From: Pseudobutyrivibrio sp. YE44
GTDB taxonomy: Bacteria > Bacillota > Clostridia > Lachnospirales > Lachnospiraceae
DNA length: 64,000 nucleotides
Direction: 5' to 3'
Assembly (NCBI RefSeq): GCF_900104335.1
Contig: NZ_FMXT01000007.1
Span: forward strand, 41,400-105,399
The notes below the pieces were generated by a model. The model was not told the origin of the DNA. It searched no databases and saw only the letters and a list, made by a program, of their open reading frames with translations. Of the stretch, positions 25,871 through 36,208 are shown piece by piece. Position numbers and translations under genes: made by a program. Positions within the stretch are counted from its first letter, which is position 1, and each line of letters opens with the position of its first letter.

Positions 25871-27721
25871 TTATTTCATAGGGTGAAAGTAGTTATAAAC
25901 ATTCTCTGCAGCCTCTTTTGTCATGCCCTCTGTGTCAGCAAGCTCCTCCAAAGTGGCCTGACCCATTTTCTCAGCAGACACAAACTTCTTCATCAAAGCT
26001 TTTCTTCGCTTTGGACCTATGCCTGGAATATCGTCAAGGAAGCTATGAACCTGTCCCTTGCTACGAAGACTTCGATGATATTCTATTGCAAACCTATGAG
26101 CCTCATCCTGAAGCCTGGTTATAAGCTTGAAGCCTTCCGAGTGAGTGTCAATAGGAAGCTCCTGATCCTTATAATACAAGCCTCTGGTACGGTGATGATC
26201 ATCCTTTACCATGCCGGCAATTGGAATATGTAGAGCTAGCTCCTTCATTACCTGTTCAGCAATATGAACCTGACCCTTTCCACCATCCATCATTATGATA
26301 TCCGGGAACTTAGTGAAGCTATCTGTGATGTTACCGCCGTTCTCTTCAAGCTCCTCTATACCATGTTTAAATCGCCTTGTAAGGACCTCGTGCATAGATG
26401 CATAATCATTTGGACCCTCAACAGTTTTAATTTTAAATTTGCGGTAATCTGAACGTTTAGGCTTGCCCTTTTCAAAGACAACCATAGAACCTACCGACTG
26501 GAACCCGGATATATTTGATATATCGAAAGCCTCCATTCGACTGGCATTTGGAATACCGAGAATCTCTGCTATTTCCTTCATAGCGCCTATGGTTCGGCCC
26601 TCTTCTTTTTTTATTTTTTCTTTATCCTGGTCTAAAACCATTTGAGCATTCTTTGCTGCCAATTCAACCAGCTTTTCCTTTGCACCACGCTTTGGAGTTC
26701 GAAGATAAACTCTCGCTCCCTTCTTTTCTCCCAGCCAGCTTTCTATAAGCTCAGCTTCTTCCAAGTCGTATTGAACAAAAATCTCTTTTGGAATGAAGGG
26801 TGTACCGGTGTAATAATCCTCAATGAAATATTGGAGCAAATCCTCATCAGTGTCATCAACTCTGATATTGATGAAAAAGTGCTCTCGGCCAATCATTTTT
26901 CCACCGCGAATAAAGAAAACCTGAACCACGGCATCCTCGGCAGCTTTTGCAATAGCAATAATATCTCGGTCTTCACCATCCAGCTGTGTTGCTTTTTGTC
27001 TTCCAGCACATGCCTTTACCGATTCAATTAAATCGCGATAAATAGCAGCCTTCTCAAAATCCATTTCCTCTGAAGAGGCAAACATTTTTGACTCCAAATC
27101 CTTTAGAGTCTCGTAGTAATCTCCATTCAAAAACTCGATTACCTTGTCCACATTCTTCCTGTATTCATCCTTGTCCACATTTCCCTGACAAGGACCAAGA
27201 CATTGACCTATGTGATAATTCAAGCACGGCCTGCTCTTTCCAAAATTTTCTGGAAGCTTTTGAGTGCAGGTACGAATCTTGTAGAGCTTTTGAACCAACT
27301 CGATAGTGTCATGCACTGCACCAGCAGAGGTAAATGGACCAAAGAACTTATTTCCATTTTTCTTTAATCTTCTAGAAAATACCACTCGGGGATAATCCTC
27401 AGTAAGAGTTACCTCGATATATGGGTAGGTCTTGTCATCTCTAAGCATTGTATTGTACTTAGGACGATATTCCTTTATTAAATTGCATTCTAAAATAAGG
27501 GCCTCAAGCTCAGAGTCTGTAACGATGAATTCAAAATAATCGATATTTTGAACCATCTGCTTTTTTTTGAGACCTTCATCATGGCTTGGCTGAAAATATT
27601 GTCGCACGCGATGGCGCAAAGAACGGGCTTTTCCGACGTAAATAATCTCGTCATTTTTCCCGTGCATTAGATAAACTCCCGGTTGATCCGGGAGTTTACT
27701 TAAGTCTTGTTCTGTTACCAT
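25871..27721 (-). CDS. uvrC: Excinuclease ABC subunit C
   Basis: 616 aa nuclease of nucleotide-excision repair, making both incisions around UvrAB-bound lesions. The GIY-YIG nuclease is at 10-90 (QPGVYLMHGKNDEIIYVGKA), a zinc/iron-sulfur-type Cys cluster is in CLNYHIGQCLGPCQG, and the UVR motif is at about 200-235. The RNase H-like nuclease core is RMEAFDISNISGFQSVGSMV. A tandem HhH closes the protein (DIPGIGPKRRKALMKKF). The start is 5 nt after the ftsH stop, so the two are co-transcribed. Confidence 0.96.
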   Translation of the reverse strand: MVTEQDLSKLPDQPGVYLMHGKNDEIIYVGKARSLRHRVRQYFQPSHDEGLKKKQMVQNIDYFEFIVTDSELEALILECNLIKEYRPKYNTMLRDDKTYPYIEVTLTEDYPRVVFSRRLKKNGNKFFGPFTSAGAVHDTIELVQKLYKIRTCTQKLPENFGKSRPCLNYHIGQCLGPCQGNVDKDEYRKNVDKVIEFLNGDYYETLKDLESKMFASSEEMDFEKAAIYRDLIESVKACAGRQKATQLDGEDRDIIAIAKAAEDAVVQVFFIRGGKMIGREHFFINIRVDDTDEDLLQYFIEDYYTGTPFIPKEIFVQYDLEEAELIESWLGEKKGARVYLRTPKRGAKEKLVELAAKNAQMVLDQDKEKIKKEEGRTIGAMKEIAEILGIPNASRMEAFDISNISGFQSVGSMVVFEKGKPKRSDYRKFKIKTVEGPNDYASMHEVLTRRFKHGIEELEENGGNITDSFTKFPDIIMMDGGKGQVHIAEQVMKELALHIPIAGMVKDDHHRTRGLYYKDQELPIDTHSEGFKLITRLQDEAHRFAIEYHRSLRSKGQVHSFLDDIPGIGPKRRKALMKKFVSAEKMGQATLEELADTEGMTKEAAENVYNYFHPMK

Positions 27722-27726
27722 AATTC

Positions 27727-29772
27727 TTACTCGTCAAAAATATTGTCTGTTACAACATTTTCTGGATCAACCTTTGGAGACTCCTCCGCATCCTGTGAAG
27801 CTTCGCCTTCTGTGGCTGTAGCCTCTGAAGATGTATCAGCATCCTTTGGTTTCTCCTCTGGTTCAGGAATTCCCTTGATTTCTCTAAATATCTTCATGAA
27901 TTCCTTACCAGTGATTGTTTCGTGCTCGAAAAGGTAATCGGAAATCTTATCCAAGCTTTCCATATTTTCAAGCAACAATTCCTTTGCCTTGGCATAGGCA
28001 TCGGTAATCATCTTTAATACTTCTGTGTCAATCTGACCTGCAGTGGCATCACCACAGATTAAGGAAGCACGTCCGTCAAGGTACTGGCTTTCTACAGTTG
28101 CAAGTCCCATCATGCCAAACTTCTCAGACATACCAAATCTCGTAACCATAGCTCTGGCTATCTTTGTTGCCTGCTCGATATCATTTGCAGCACCTGAAGT
28201 GTAGGAACCGAACTTGATATCCTCTGCCGCACGACCACCCATATAGGTGACAATCTTTGCAATAAGCTCGTCCTTTGTCTCAAGGAACTTTTCTTCCTCT
28301 GGAGTCTGGAGTGTATATCCAAGTGCACCCATTGTACGTGGCACAATTGTAATCTTCTGAACTGGCTCTGCTTCCTTCTGAAGAGCAGATACAAGAGCGT
28401 GTCCAACCTCGTGGTAAGAAACGATTTTGCGTTCCTTTTCGCTCATAGCTCTATCCTTCTTTTCCTTGCCACCAACAGCAACAAGCTCGAAGGCTTCAAA
28501 CAAGTCCTTTTGTGTGACATACTGTCTCTTTGCCTTTACTGCAAGGATGGCAGCCTCATTGATGATATTGGCAAGATCTGAACCTACCAAACCAACAGAT
28601 GCAAGTGCAAGTGCATCTAAATCAACAGTCTCATCCATCTTTACATCCTTGGCATGAACCTTAAGGATTTCAAGACGCCCCTTTTGATCTGGTCTATCAA
28701 CAATAATACGTCTATCAAATCGTCCTGGACGAAGAAGTGCTTTATCAAGTACCTCTGGACGGTTAGTTGCTGCCAAAATAAGAAGACCCTTATTTGAATC
28801 GAATCCGTCCATCTCTGAAAGGAGCTGGTTAAGTGTCTGCTCACGCTCGTCATTACCACCACCATAGTGAGCATCACGGCTCTTACCGATGGCATCAATC
28901 TCGTCGATGAAAACGATACATGGTGCAACCTTCTGAGCTTCCTTGAAAAGGTCACGTACACGAGATGCACCAACACCAACGAACATTTCCACGAAATCCG
29001 AACCTGCAAGTGAGAAGAATGGAACTCCTGCCTCACCGGCAACTGCCTTGGCAAGAAGTGTCTTACCTGTTCCTGGAGGGCCCACAAGAAGTGCACCCTT
29101 AGGGAGCTTTGCACCGATTTCTGTATATTTCTTAGGATTATGGAGGAAATCTACCATTTCCTGCACAGATTCCTTAGCTTCATCCTGTCCAGCCACATCC
29201 TTGAAGGTGATACCTGTGGCCTTTTCCATGTTGTAAAGCTTGGCGTTTGATTTACCAACACCCATAGGACCGCCGCCCATCTTCTTCATAAGGAAGCCTA
29301 AAACTACCCAAAGAAGAACGATTGGAAGTACGAATGAAAGTATGTTATAGATAATTGCTGCTGTAGAATCAGCAATTGTTCCATCAATCTCAACTTTATG
29401 TTTCTTCAGTAATGGCAACAAATCATCATCTCTGATGTATGCTGTGTAAAGAGAAACCTTTGACTGCTGGCCAGTAGCCTCATAAAGCTGCTGAAGCTTC
29501 TTTGTCTCTTCATCTGTGGTGCCGTAGCTTTCACCCTTTTTCAACTCGATGTTGATTGTATCATCTTTAAAGGTAACGCTATCCACCTTATCCTCTTCCA
29601 CAAGGTTCAGGAACTCTGTATATGTAATCTCCTGATTTGATGAAGAGCTTGCCCCCTTATACATCATGCTTGTAAAGAAAAGCGCTACAAGAACTAATAT
29701 TCCCAATGTATAAAAAGGCTGACGATTATTCTTTTTATCTCCACCATTTTGGTTGTTATTATTATCGTTCAC
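27727..29772 (-). CDS. ftsH: ATP-dependent zinc metalloprotease FtsH
   Basis: 681 aa membrane protease. The GTG start has GGAGG 5 nt upstream. Two transmembrane helices (about 20-38 and 130-150) flank an extracytoplasmic segment. AAA+ motifs are [32 protein letters not shown] and the [23 protein letters not shown]. The zinc site is [13 protein letters not shown], with a downstream Asp ligand in [13 protein letters not shown]. It degrades misassembled membrane and regulatory proteins. The C-terminal tail is acidic and low complexity. Confidence 0.97.
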   Translation of the reverse strand: MNDNNNNQNGGDKKNNRQPFYTLGILVLVALFFTSMMYKGASSSSNQEITYTEFLNLVEEDKVDSVTFKDDTINIELKKGESYGTTDEETKKLQQLYEATGQQSKVSLYTAYIRDDDLLPLLKKHKVEIDGTIADSTAAIIYNILSFVLPIVLLWVVLGFLMKKMGGGPMGVGKSNAKLYNMEKATGITFKDVAGQDEAKESVQEMVDFLHNPKKYTEIGAKLPKGALLVGPPGTGKTLLAKAVAGEAGVPFFSLAGSDFVEMFVGVGASRVRDLFKEAQKVAPCIVFIDEIDAIGKSRDAHYGGGNDEREQTLNQLLSEMDGFDSNKGLLILAATNRPEVLDKALLRPGRFDRRIIVDRPDQKGRLEILKVHAKDVKMDETVDLDALALASVGLVGSDLANIINEAAILAVKAKRQYVTQKDLFEAFELVAVGGKEKKDRAMSEKERKIVSYHEVGHALVSALQKEAEPVQKITIVPRTMGALGYTLQTPEEEKFLETKDELIAKIVTYMGGRAAEDIKFGSYTSGAANDIEQATKIARAMVTRFGMSEKFGMMGLATVESQYLDGRASLICGDATAGQIDTEVLKMITDAYAKAKELLLENMESLDKISDYLFEHETITGKEFMKIFREIKGIPEPEEKPKDADTSSEATATEGEASQDAEESPKVDPENVVTDNIFDE

Positions 29773-29883
29773 TTTTGCCTCCGTATCGTTTTAATTTTGT
29801 ACGATACTAATTTATCATAAATTGTGGCAAAAGTATCGCTTTTAATACTTTTTTAATAGAATTAAAACAAAACATTTAGAAAC

Positions 29884-30681
29884 TTACTTTGACAATATTT
29901 CGGTATCATTGGTAAACTCGGTTCCTGATACTTCTTCGAATTTGTGAAGCAAATCCTCGATTGTAAGGTTCTTCTTCTCTTCTCCGCTAATATTGAGGAT
30001 TACCCGTCCTTCATTCATCATAATTAGGCGATTTCCATAGTTAATGGCATCACGCATATTATGTGTAACCATCATGGCTGTAAGACCGTGTTCCTTAATA
30101 AGCATATCTGTAATTTCAAGAACCTTTGCTGCAGTCTTTGGGTCAAGGGCTGCTGTGTGCTCATCCAACAAGAGCACCTTTGGCTTTTGGATTGTAGCCA
30201 TAAGAAGTGTAAGAGCCTGTCTCTGTCCACCTGACAACAAGCCAACCTTTGCAGTTAATCTATCCTCAAGGCCTAAATCTAGCTCTTTAAGCATCTCGTG
30301 ATACCTTTCACGTTCTGATCTAGTAACACCCCACTTTAAGCCTCTAGACTTTCCTCTTCTTGCGGCCAAGGCCATATTCTCATCAATCTGCATATTTGCA
30401 GCTGTTCCTGTCATTGGGTCCTGGAAAACACGTCCCAAATACTTTGCACGCTTGTGCTCTGGAAGTCCAGTAACATCTATTCCATCAATTGTGATGCTTC
30501 CTCCGTCAACAGGCCAAACGCCTGCCACAGCATTAAGGAAGGTGGATTTACCTGCTCCATTTCCTCCGATTACAGTACAGAATTCACCCTCTTCCAAATT
30601 AAGGGTTGCACCTGCAAGAGCCACTTTCTCATTAATTGTGCCAGCATTGAAAGTTTTTCTTAAATTGTTAGCGTTAAGCAT
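29884..30681 (-). CDS. ABC transporter ATPase (TrpZ-like)
   Basis: 265 aa. Walker A GGNGAGKSTF, Q-loop FQDPMTG, signature LLSGGQRQALTLLMA, Walker B VLLLDEHTAALDP and switch His in MVTHNMRD are all present. The ATG at 30681 is chosen for its GGAGGTAAGGAGA upstream; it overlaps the permease stop by 8 nt. The FQDPMTGTAANMQIDENM segment is typical of the ATPases partnered with ABC_sub_bind-type binding proteins (tryptophan/tyrosine-type uptake). It energises the permease at 30674-31603. Confidence 0.92.
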   Translation of the reverse strand: MLNANNLRKTFNAGTINEKVALAGATLNLEEGEFCTVIGGNGAGKSTFLNAVAGVWPVDGGSITIDGIDVTGLPEHKRAKYLGRVFQDPMTGTAANMQIDENMALAARRGKSRGLKWGVTRSERERYHEMLKELDLGLEDRLTAKVGLLSGGQRQALTLLMATIQKPKVLLLDEHTAALDPKTAAKVLEITDMLIKEHGLTAMMVTHNMRDAINYGNRLIMMNEGRVILNISGEEKKNLTIEDLLHKFEEVSGTEFTNDTEILSK

Positions 30682-31603
30682 TCTCCTTACCTCCTCTCTT
30701 AGCTGCCTTTCTAAATGAGCTGTTGCTCTTATTCTTAAGGTAAGGAACAGCAAGGAAGATTGCCACGATAATAGCTGTAAACAGCTTCATATCGTTTGTT
30801 GATAGCTTCAACCATAGAACTATTGCTATAAATAAGTAATAAAGAATTCCACCGAATACCACGAATGCAAGAGTAAGAATGAAATTTCTCTTTTTCTTAA
30901 ATAAGGCATTGCAAATCACTTCACCTATGATTATAGCAGCCAAACCTATTACAATGGCTCCACGTCCCATATTTACATCAGCATTACCATTGAACTGAGC
31001 ATATAAGGCACCAGCAAAGGCAACGATAGCATTTGAAATTACAAGACCAATGGTCTTCATAAGATTTACGTTGATACCCTGAGCCTTTGTCATAGCTGGG
31101 TTTGTTCCTGTTGCACGAATTGCAGATCCCATTTCAGTACCAAAATACCAATACATAATTGCAATGATTATAACAGCCATAACAAACACTGTTATAAGGG
31201 CATCTGTCTTGTATCTGAGGGAAACTGCCAAGTTGTATTTGTCTACTGAAATTGGTGTGTTTGACATATCTTTAGTTATTCGAAGATTTATTGAATAAAG
31301 AGCAAGCTGTGTCAAAATACCTGCTAAAATATCAGGAATTCCAAGCAAGGTGTGAAGCACACCAGTAATAAGACCTGCCAAGGCTCCAGCAATAAAAGCT
31401 AGCACAAGGGCAAGCATCCATGAATGCCCTGAGATGATTACCATCGCCGCTACGGCACCGCCTGTAGCAAAAGAGCCATCTACCGACAAATCTGCAAAGT
31501 TCAATAATTTAAAAGTAATAAAAATACCGAGAGCCATAATTCCATAAATAATACCTTGAGCTGCTGTTCCCGGCATTCCTGCTATTAATGTTTCTAATCC
31601 CAT
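30674..31603 (-). CDS. ABC transporter permease (TrpY-like, branched-chain amino acid permease family)
   Basis: 309 aa with eight or more transmembrane segments. The block FKLLNFADLSVDGSFATGGAVAA, plus GTNPAMTKAQGINVNLMKTIGLV, is the LivH/RbsC-like permease signature including the EAA-type loop. The ATG at 31603 is preferred (GGAG 6 nt upstream) over an in-frame TTG 12 nt earlier. With the binding protein and ATPase it forms a TrpXYZ-type importer. Confidence 0.92.
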   Translation of the reverse strand: MGLETLIAGMPGTAAQGIIYGIMALGIFITFKLLNFADLSVDGSFATGGAVAAMVIISGHSWMLALVLAFIAGALAGLITGVLHTLLGIPDILAGILTQLALYSINLRITKDMSNTPISVDKYNLAVSLRYKTDALITVFVMAVIIIAIMYWYFGTEMGSAIRATGTNPAMTKAQGINVNLMKTIGLVISNAIVAFAGALYAQFNGNADVNMGRGAIVIGLAAIIIGEVICNALFKKKRNFILTLAFVVFGGILYYLFIAIVLWLKLSTNDMKLFTAIIVAIFLAVPYLKNKSNSSFRKAAKRGGKENA

Positions 31604-31618
31604 TTTAAACTCCAAAGA

Positions 31619-31641
31619 GCAAGGTCATAAATTGACCTTGC
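31619..31641 (-). promoter_or_regulatory. Hairpin between binding protein and permease genes
   Basis: A 9-bp perfect stem GCAAGGTCA/TGACCTTGC has loop ATTTA and a weak T-tail. In binding-protein operons such hairpins often stabilise the upstream mRNA or reduce downstream expression; that role is inferred. Confidence 0.6.
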
Positions 31642-31663
31642 CCAAATTTTAAATATTTTGATT

Positions 31664-32686
31664 TTATTCCATTTCAATTGCAACATAGTCCTCTGGAAGT
31701 TTGATTCCTAGAGTTTCAGCAATTGTTGGATTATATTCCTTTGTAAAATCTGTAGCATACTGGATATCCATTGTTGCTGGGTCAGCTCCATTTGCTAAGA
31801 TTTCATAAGCCATAAGACCAGCTGCGTATCCAATGTCATAATATGAAATTGAAAGTGTTGCGATACCACATCCCTTGCAGATACCTTCCTCACCTGCAAC
31901 AATTGGCACCTTTGCTGTAACTGCCACATTGTTGATGGTCTCTGCACAATTTGCTGCCACGTTGTCAGTAGGAACATAAAGAACATCTGAAGCACCACAT
32001 GCTGTCTGAACTACAGTTCCAACATCACTTGAATCTGAGAATGTGTAAGCTGTTACGTTGTAGCCGTACTTTTCAAGACTCTTAGTTACTTCGTTTGCCT
32101 GATAAATTGAATTAACCTCACCTGAGCAATAGATAAGTCCAACCTCTTTTGCATCAGGGAAAAGCTCGTGAAGCATATCTGCCTGTCCATCAAGTGGAGC
32201 CAAATCTGATGTTCCAGTAACATTAACACCTGTTGCGCCTGTCCAATCCTTGATATCAAGAGCTGAAGCGTAATCTGTGATTGATGTTGCTACGATTGGA
32301 ATATCGCTTGTAGCTGTCTCACAAGCCTGTAAGGCAGGTGTAGCATTTGCCATAATCAAATCGACCTTATCACTAACAAAAGAGTTTGCAATTGTTGCAC
32401 AGTTTGGAATGTCACCAGAGGCATTCTCAAGAGTGAAGCTAACCTTGTCCCCAAGCTTTTCAGCAAGGGCAGCCTGGAAACCTTCTGTAGCTGCATCAAG
32501 AGCTGGATGCTGAACCAACTGAATAATACCCACATTATATGTGCTATCTGCATCAGATGTTGCCTGTTCTGTAGTTGTCTCGCCCTGAGCTTTGTCAGCT
32601 TCCTTCTTAGCTGCCGCATCTGTGCCACAGCCCACTAAAGAAATAGCCAAAGTCATTGCTGCTAATAAGCTAATAGCTTTCTTCAT
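31664..32686 (-). CDS. ABC transporter substrate-binding lipoprotein (TrpX-like, ABC_sub_bind family)
   Basis: 340 aa. The lipobox LVGCG is near residue 17-21, followed by an Ala/Glu/Thr linker to about 48. The periplasmic-binding fold has the family pattern YNVGIIQLVQHPALDAATEGF, LIMANATPALQACETATSDI, PIVATSITD, and KEVGLIYCSGEVNSIYQANE. Members of this family bind tryptophan or other aromatic amino acids (TrpX in streptococci), so aromatic amino-acid uptake is the best guess. Its own strong promoter lies at 32720-32748. Confidence 0.9.
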   Translation of the reverse strand: MKKAISLLAAMTLAISLVGCGTDAAAKKEADKAQGETTTEQATSDADSTYNVGIIQLVQHPALDAATEGFQAALAEKLGDKVSFTLENASGDIPNCATIANSFVSDKVDLIMANATPALQACETATSDIPIVATSITDYASALDIKDWTGATGVNVTGTSDLAPLDGQADMLHELFPDAKEVGLIYCSGEVNSIYQANEVTKSLEKYGYNVTAYTFSDSSDVGTVVQTACGASDVLYVPTDNVAANCAETINNVAVTAKVPIVAGEEGICKGCGIATLSISYYDIGYAAGLMAYEILANGADPATMDIQYATDFTKEYNPTIAETLGIKLPEDYVAIEME

Positions 32687-32719
32687 AATACTTCTCCTCC
32701 TTAAATTTTCATGATGTTT

Positions 32720-32748
32720 ACTTTAGCACTTTTAACCACTAAAGTCAA
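32720..32748 (-). promoter_or_regulatory. Sigma-A promoter of the TrpXYZ-like operon
   Basis: TTGACT, 17-bp spacer, TAAAGT reading minus, 34 nt ahead of the binding-protein ATG. A short inverted repeat (ACTTTAG / CTAAAGT) spans the promoter and could be an operator. Confidence 0.7.
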
Positions 32749-32759
32749 CTTGTTAAATG

Positions 32760-32792
32760 TAAATTAAAAAGTGCCCAAAATATGGGCACTTT
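32760..32792 (-). terminator. Intrinsic terminator of the MATE gene at 32858
   Basis: AAAGTGCCCA pairs with TGGGCACTTT (32768-32792), with TTTTTAATTT on minus. Confidence 0.88.
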
Positions 32793-32857
32793 AAGAAATA
32801 TATCATGAATATTATTAGCTTGGGATTGCTGTTTTATGTCTATATTTTCCGAGATAT

Positions 32858-34222
32858 CTATAGATGATGACAGTTTTCTGGACAAAACTTTTTCTCTAGC
32901 TTATTGCAGCAATAATAGAATCCTGGTATCAAGAAGAATACTGCGAAAAGCCATGCAACTGGGCTTGCCCAAATTGCGCCAGCATATCCAATCATTGGCA
33001 CAAAAGTAAAGGCTACTAGGATTCTGGCAATCATTTCCATTACCCCTGAATATATTGCAAAGGTGGAAAAACCCATGCCCTGAATGGCAAACCTGAATAT
33101 ATTTACAGCCGCAAGCAATGTATATGTTACAGCATTTGCCAGCAGGAACATCATTGCTTGGTCAATTACAATCTGTGTAGATGTAAACATTCTAAGGATG
33201 TATGGCCCTGTAAAATATAATACTACTAGAATTATTACTGCATATATTGTGCCAAGAAGCTGTGCTGTCCATGTTCCCTTCTTTACTCTAGGTATATTTT
33301 TTGCTCCTACATTTTGTCCTGCATAGGTAGCCATTGTTCCACCTAATGCATCAAACGGACATACCACAAACATTGATACCTTAACACCTGCTGTCATAGA
33401 TGCCACCGCGATGGTGCCAAGTCCATTTACTGCAGTTTGCAAAATAACTGAGCCTATTGCTGTGATGGAATACTGTAAGCCAAATGGGATTCCCATAGAC
33501 ATTAAAACACGAGTATGATGAGGTCCAGGCTTCAAATCTTTCTTACTCAATTTCAAAATTGGGAACTTCTTTTTCATATAGATGACGCAGCTTCCTCCAG
33601 CTATACACTGTGATATTACTGTAGCAAGCGCTGGTCCATTTACACTCATTCCCAGCACAATGATGAACACTATATCTAATACAATATTTATACCGGCAGC
33701 CATTATCAAAAAGTAAGTTGGCGTTTTGCTGTCTCCCAGTGACCTAATAATTCCTGCTGTAAGATTGTAAAGGAAGGTTACTGGTATGCCAAAGAATATG
33801 ATTGAAATGTATGAATATGCCAGATCAATAATATCCTTTGGAGTCTGCATTATAGCTAGAATTTGATAACAAAAAACTCCAACTATAAATGTTATAACAA
33901 TAGATAAAATCGCTGATAACGTGATGGCATTACCTACGAATTTACGCATAGAATCGTAGGATTCTGCACCAAACCTCTGAGCCACTGGTATGGCAAATCC
34001 TGAGCAAATACCCATACAGAATCCATTTATTAGGAAATTAATGGAACCAGTGGATCCAACAGCGGCAAGAGCACTATCCCCAAGTGTCTGACCAACAATT
34101 ATGGTGTCTACAAGATTATACATTTGCTGAAATAGCAAACCTGCAAGCATCGGAATTGAAAACCCTAGTATTAGTGTTAATGGATTTCCTTCTGTTAGTT
34201 TTTTTGTTGTGTTTTTAGCCAT
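32858..34222 (-). CDS. MATE-family multidrug/sodium antiporter
   Basis: 454 aa with 12 hydrophobic segments in two bundles. MATE signatures are LLFQQMYNLVDTIIVGQTLGD near the start and GFCMGICSGFAIPVAQRFGA, with the second-half equivalent TAGVKVSMFVVCPFDALGGT. It exports drugs or metabolites against a Na+ or H+ gradient; the substrate is unknown. The ATG at 34222 is chosen (GAGGTGAA upstream) over the preceding TTG. It stands alone between terminators. Confidence 0.92.
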   Translation of the reverse strand: MAKNTTKKLTEGNPLTLILGFSIPMLAGLLFQQMYNLVDTIIVGQTLGDSALAAVGSTGSINFLINGFCMGICSGFAIPVAQRFGAESYDSMRKFVGNAITLSAILSIVITFIVGVFCYQILAIMQTPKDIIDLAYSYISIIFFGIPVTFLYNLTAGIIRSLGDSKTPTYFLIMAAGINIVLDIVFIIVLGMSVNGPALATVISQCIAGGSCVIYMKKKFPILKLSKKDLKPGPHHTRVLMSMGIPFGLQYSITAIGSVILQTAVNGLGTIAVASMTAGVKVSMFVVCPFDALGGTMATYAGQNVGAKNIPRVKKGTWTAQLLGTIYAVIILVVLYFTGPYILRMFTSTQIVIDQAMMFLLANAVTYTLLAAVNIFRFAIQGMGFSTFAIYSGVMEMIARILVAFTFVPMIGYAGAIWASPVAWLFAVFFLIPGFYYCCNKLEKKFCPENCHHL

Positions 34223-34442
34223 CAATTCACCTCAATAATATGATGTAAGTTGCTGTCTTCATTGTTTTATTTTGTTACTTTATATTACATCAATTTTTTT
34301 GATACTGATATAGTTTATTTAAAATTTCACTAAATTATTTTAGGTTAATCACATAACCTAGATATTCATCACTGAGCCAGTTAACACTATATTTTTTATC
34401 AAGCACCTTTCTCCAATTTATAATTTATTTTCTCAATAAAAA
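34223..34442. other. Intergenic region between rplQ and the MATE gene
   Basis: AT-rich. It holds a short inverted repeat (AGGTTA/TAACCT) and presumably the MATE promoter, but no -35/-10 pair I would defend. No gene seen. Confidence 0.5.
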
Positions 34443-34470
34443 AAATCCTAGGACATAAGTCCTAGGATTT
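34433..34470 (-). terminator. Terminator of the S10-spc-alpha supercluster
   Basis: A perfect 12-bp stem AAATCCTAGGAC/GTCCTAGGATTT (34443-34470) has loop TTAT and a run of eight T on minus, directly after rplQ. Confidence 0.95.
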
Positions 34471-34486
34471 AAGAAAGTTCTATCTA

Positions 34487-35011
34487 TTATACTAACTCAA
34501 GAACAACTTCCATAGCTGCATCGCCCTTACGTGGTCCGATCTTTACGATACGTGTGTAACCACCCTTACGATCAACGTACTTTGGAGCGATCTCATCGAA
34601 TACGAAGTTTGCCATGTCAACCTTGTGTGACTCTGACTTCTTTGCACCCTTAGCTGTTGGAGTGTAAAGAACCTGCATCATCTGACGACGAGCGTGAAGT
34701 CTTGAAGCTGAATCCTTCTTGATCTTCTTGTCTACTGTATCGTATACAGTAACCTTCTTGCCATCAACAACTTCCTTTACTCTCTTACCATCTTTATCCT
34801 TGCGAGCTACCTTGGCCTGAACTGTAACTTCTTCGAAGTTATCCTTTTCCTTAACACCAAGTGTAATGATGTGCTCAGCAATCTTCTTTACTTCCTTAGC
34901 CTTAGCTTCAGTTGTAACGATCTTTCCGTGATAAAGAAGCTCAGTTACCTGATTTCTTAAAAGTGCTTTTCTCTGTGAAGATGTTCTGCTTAACTTTCTG
35001 TACTTTGCCAT
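34487..35011 (-). CDS. rplQ: 50S ribosomal protein L17
   Basis: 174 aa from the ATG at 35011 (AGGAGA upstream, N-terminus MAKYRKLSRTSSQRKALLRN). L17 lines the peptide exit side of the large subunit. The core motifs are RTSSQRKALLRN, KIVTTEAKAKEVKKIAEHII and a GGYTRIVKIGPRKGDAA tail. It is longer than the usual 115-130 aa because of a Lys-rich insertion at about 65-125, a feature I associate with Lachnospiraceae L17. It is last in the alpha operon, followed by a strong terminator. Confidence 0.96.
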   Translation of the reverse strand: MAKYRKLSRTSSQRKALLRNQVTELLYHGKIVTTEAKAKEVKKIAEHIITLGVKEKDNFEEVTVQAKVARKDKDGKRVKEVVDGKKVTVYDTVDKKIKKDSASRLHARRQMMQVLYTPTAKGAKKSESHKVDMANFVFDEIAPKYVDRKGGYTRIVKIGPRKGDAAMEVVLELV

Positions 35012-35149
35012 TTCTTTTCTCCTTATTACTGGCGTCACAGGTGCTCATCGGACTTATCCCGCGACTTGATTGATGGAAAGGCATGCGCGAACATGCTCAT
35101 CGGGCTTATAGTTCACGTAATATTTCCTGTTACTAATATAACTAAGCGA

Positions 35150-36109
35150 TTAGTCCTCAATTAATCTAAGTGAAAGACCAAGCTCGCTAAGCTTCTGCTC
35201 TACTTCTTCCATAGACTTGCGACCAAGGTTACGAACCTTCATCATGTCATCAGGTGACTTGTCGCAAAGCTCAGCTACAGTGTTGATACCAGCTCTCTTT
35301 AAACAGTTGTATGAACGAACTGAAAGCTCAAGCTCATCAATGCTCATCTCAAGAGTCTTACCTGTTGTATCATCAGGCTTGTCAGCGATAACGCTGAGAT
35401 CCTGTGCAGCCTCTGAAAGATTAACGAATAAGTTAAGGTGCTCACTGAGAACCTTAGCAGCCATAGAAACTGCCTCATCTGGTCCCATAGTACCATTTGT
35501 GTATACATCAAGTGTAAGCTTGTCATAATCTGTAACCTGGCCTACACGAGTGTCTTCAACTGTCATATTTACACGCTCTACTGGTGTGTAAATTGAGTCA
35601 ACTGCAATCTTGCCGATTGGAGTTTCTGGAGTCTTGTTCTTATCTGCAGAGATGTAACCGCGGTTCTTAGTAATTGTAAGCTCCATATAAAGCTTGCAAT
35701 CATTACCACCGTTAAGGTGTGCAATAACAAGATCTGGGTTAATAATCTCGATATCAGAATCAACCTGGATATCGGCAGCAGTAACTACTCCCTCTCCCTC
35801 GAACTCGATATATGCTGTCTTTGGCTCATCAGAACTGCTGTTATTTCTAATAGCAAGCTCCTTGATATTCATAACGATTTCTGTAACGTCTTCCTTAACG
35901 CCTGGAATAGCGCTGAACTCATGAAGAACGCCCTCAATCTTAATCTGGCTAACTGCAGCTCCTGGCAGAGATGAAAGCATAATTCTACGAAGAGAATTGC
36001 CAAGTGTAATACCATAACCTCTTTCGAGTGGCTCTACAACAAATCTGCCATATTTTTTGTCCTCAGAAATCTCAGCGATTTCAATATTTGGGTTTTCAAA
36101 ATTTAACAC
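35150..36109 (-). CDS. rpoA: DNA-directed RNA polymerase alpha subunit
   Basis: 319 aa. The N-terminal assembly domain has [20 protein letters not shown] and [17 protein letters not shown]. The linker is near 235-250. The C-terminal helix-hairpin-helix domain ([35 protein letters not shown]) contacts activators and UP elements. An intrinsic-terminator-like hairpin stands 35 nt before the ATG, so the level of alpha may be set separately from the ribosomal proteins upstream. Confidence 0.98.
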   Translation of the reverse strand: MLNFENPNIEIAEISEDKKYGRFVVEPLERGYGITLGNSLRRIMLSSLPGAAVSQIKIEGVLHEFSAIPGVKEDVTEIVMNIKELAIRNNSSSDEPKTAYIEFEGEGVVTAADIQVDSDIEIINPDLVIAHLNGGNDCKLYMELTITKNRGYISADKNKTPETPIGKIAVDSIYTPVERVNMTVEDTRVGQVTDYDKLTLDVYTNGTMGPDEAVSMAAKVLSEHLNLFVNLSEAAQDLSVIADKPDDTTGKTLEMSIDELELSVRSYNCLKRAGINTVAELCDKSPDDMMKVRNLGRKSMEEVEQKLSELGLSLRLIED

Positions 36110-36143
36110 TACATTGCCTCCTTAATATAGTTTGCTAGACTCT

Positions 36144-36171
36144 AAAAAACAGAATAATATACATTATTCTG
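36144..36171 (-). terminator. Terminator-like hairpin immediately upstream of rpoA
   Basis: A perfect 9-bp stem CAGAATAAT/ATTATTCTG (36150-36171) has loop GTAT and then TTTTTT on minus. It looks fully functional yet lies inside the alpha operon, 35 nt before rpoA. It probably acts as a partial terminator or attenuator. Confidence 0.7.
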
Positions 36172-36208
36172 AATCTACTTACGCCGTATAGAAAAATTTT
36201 AACAAATC

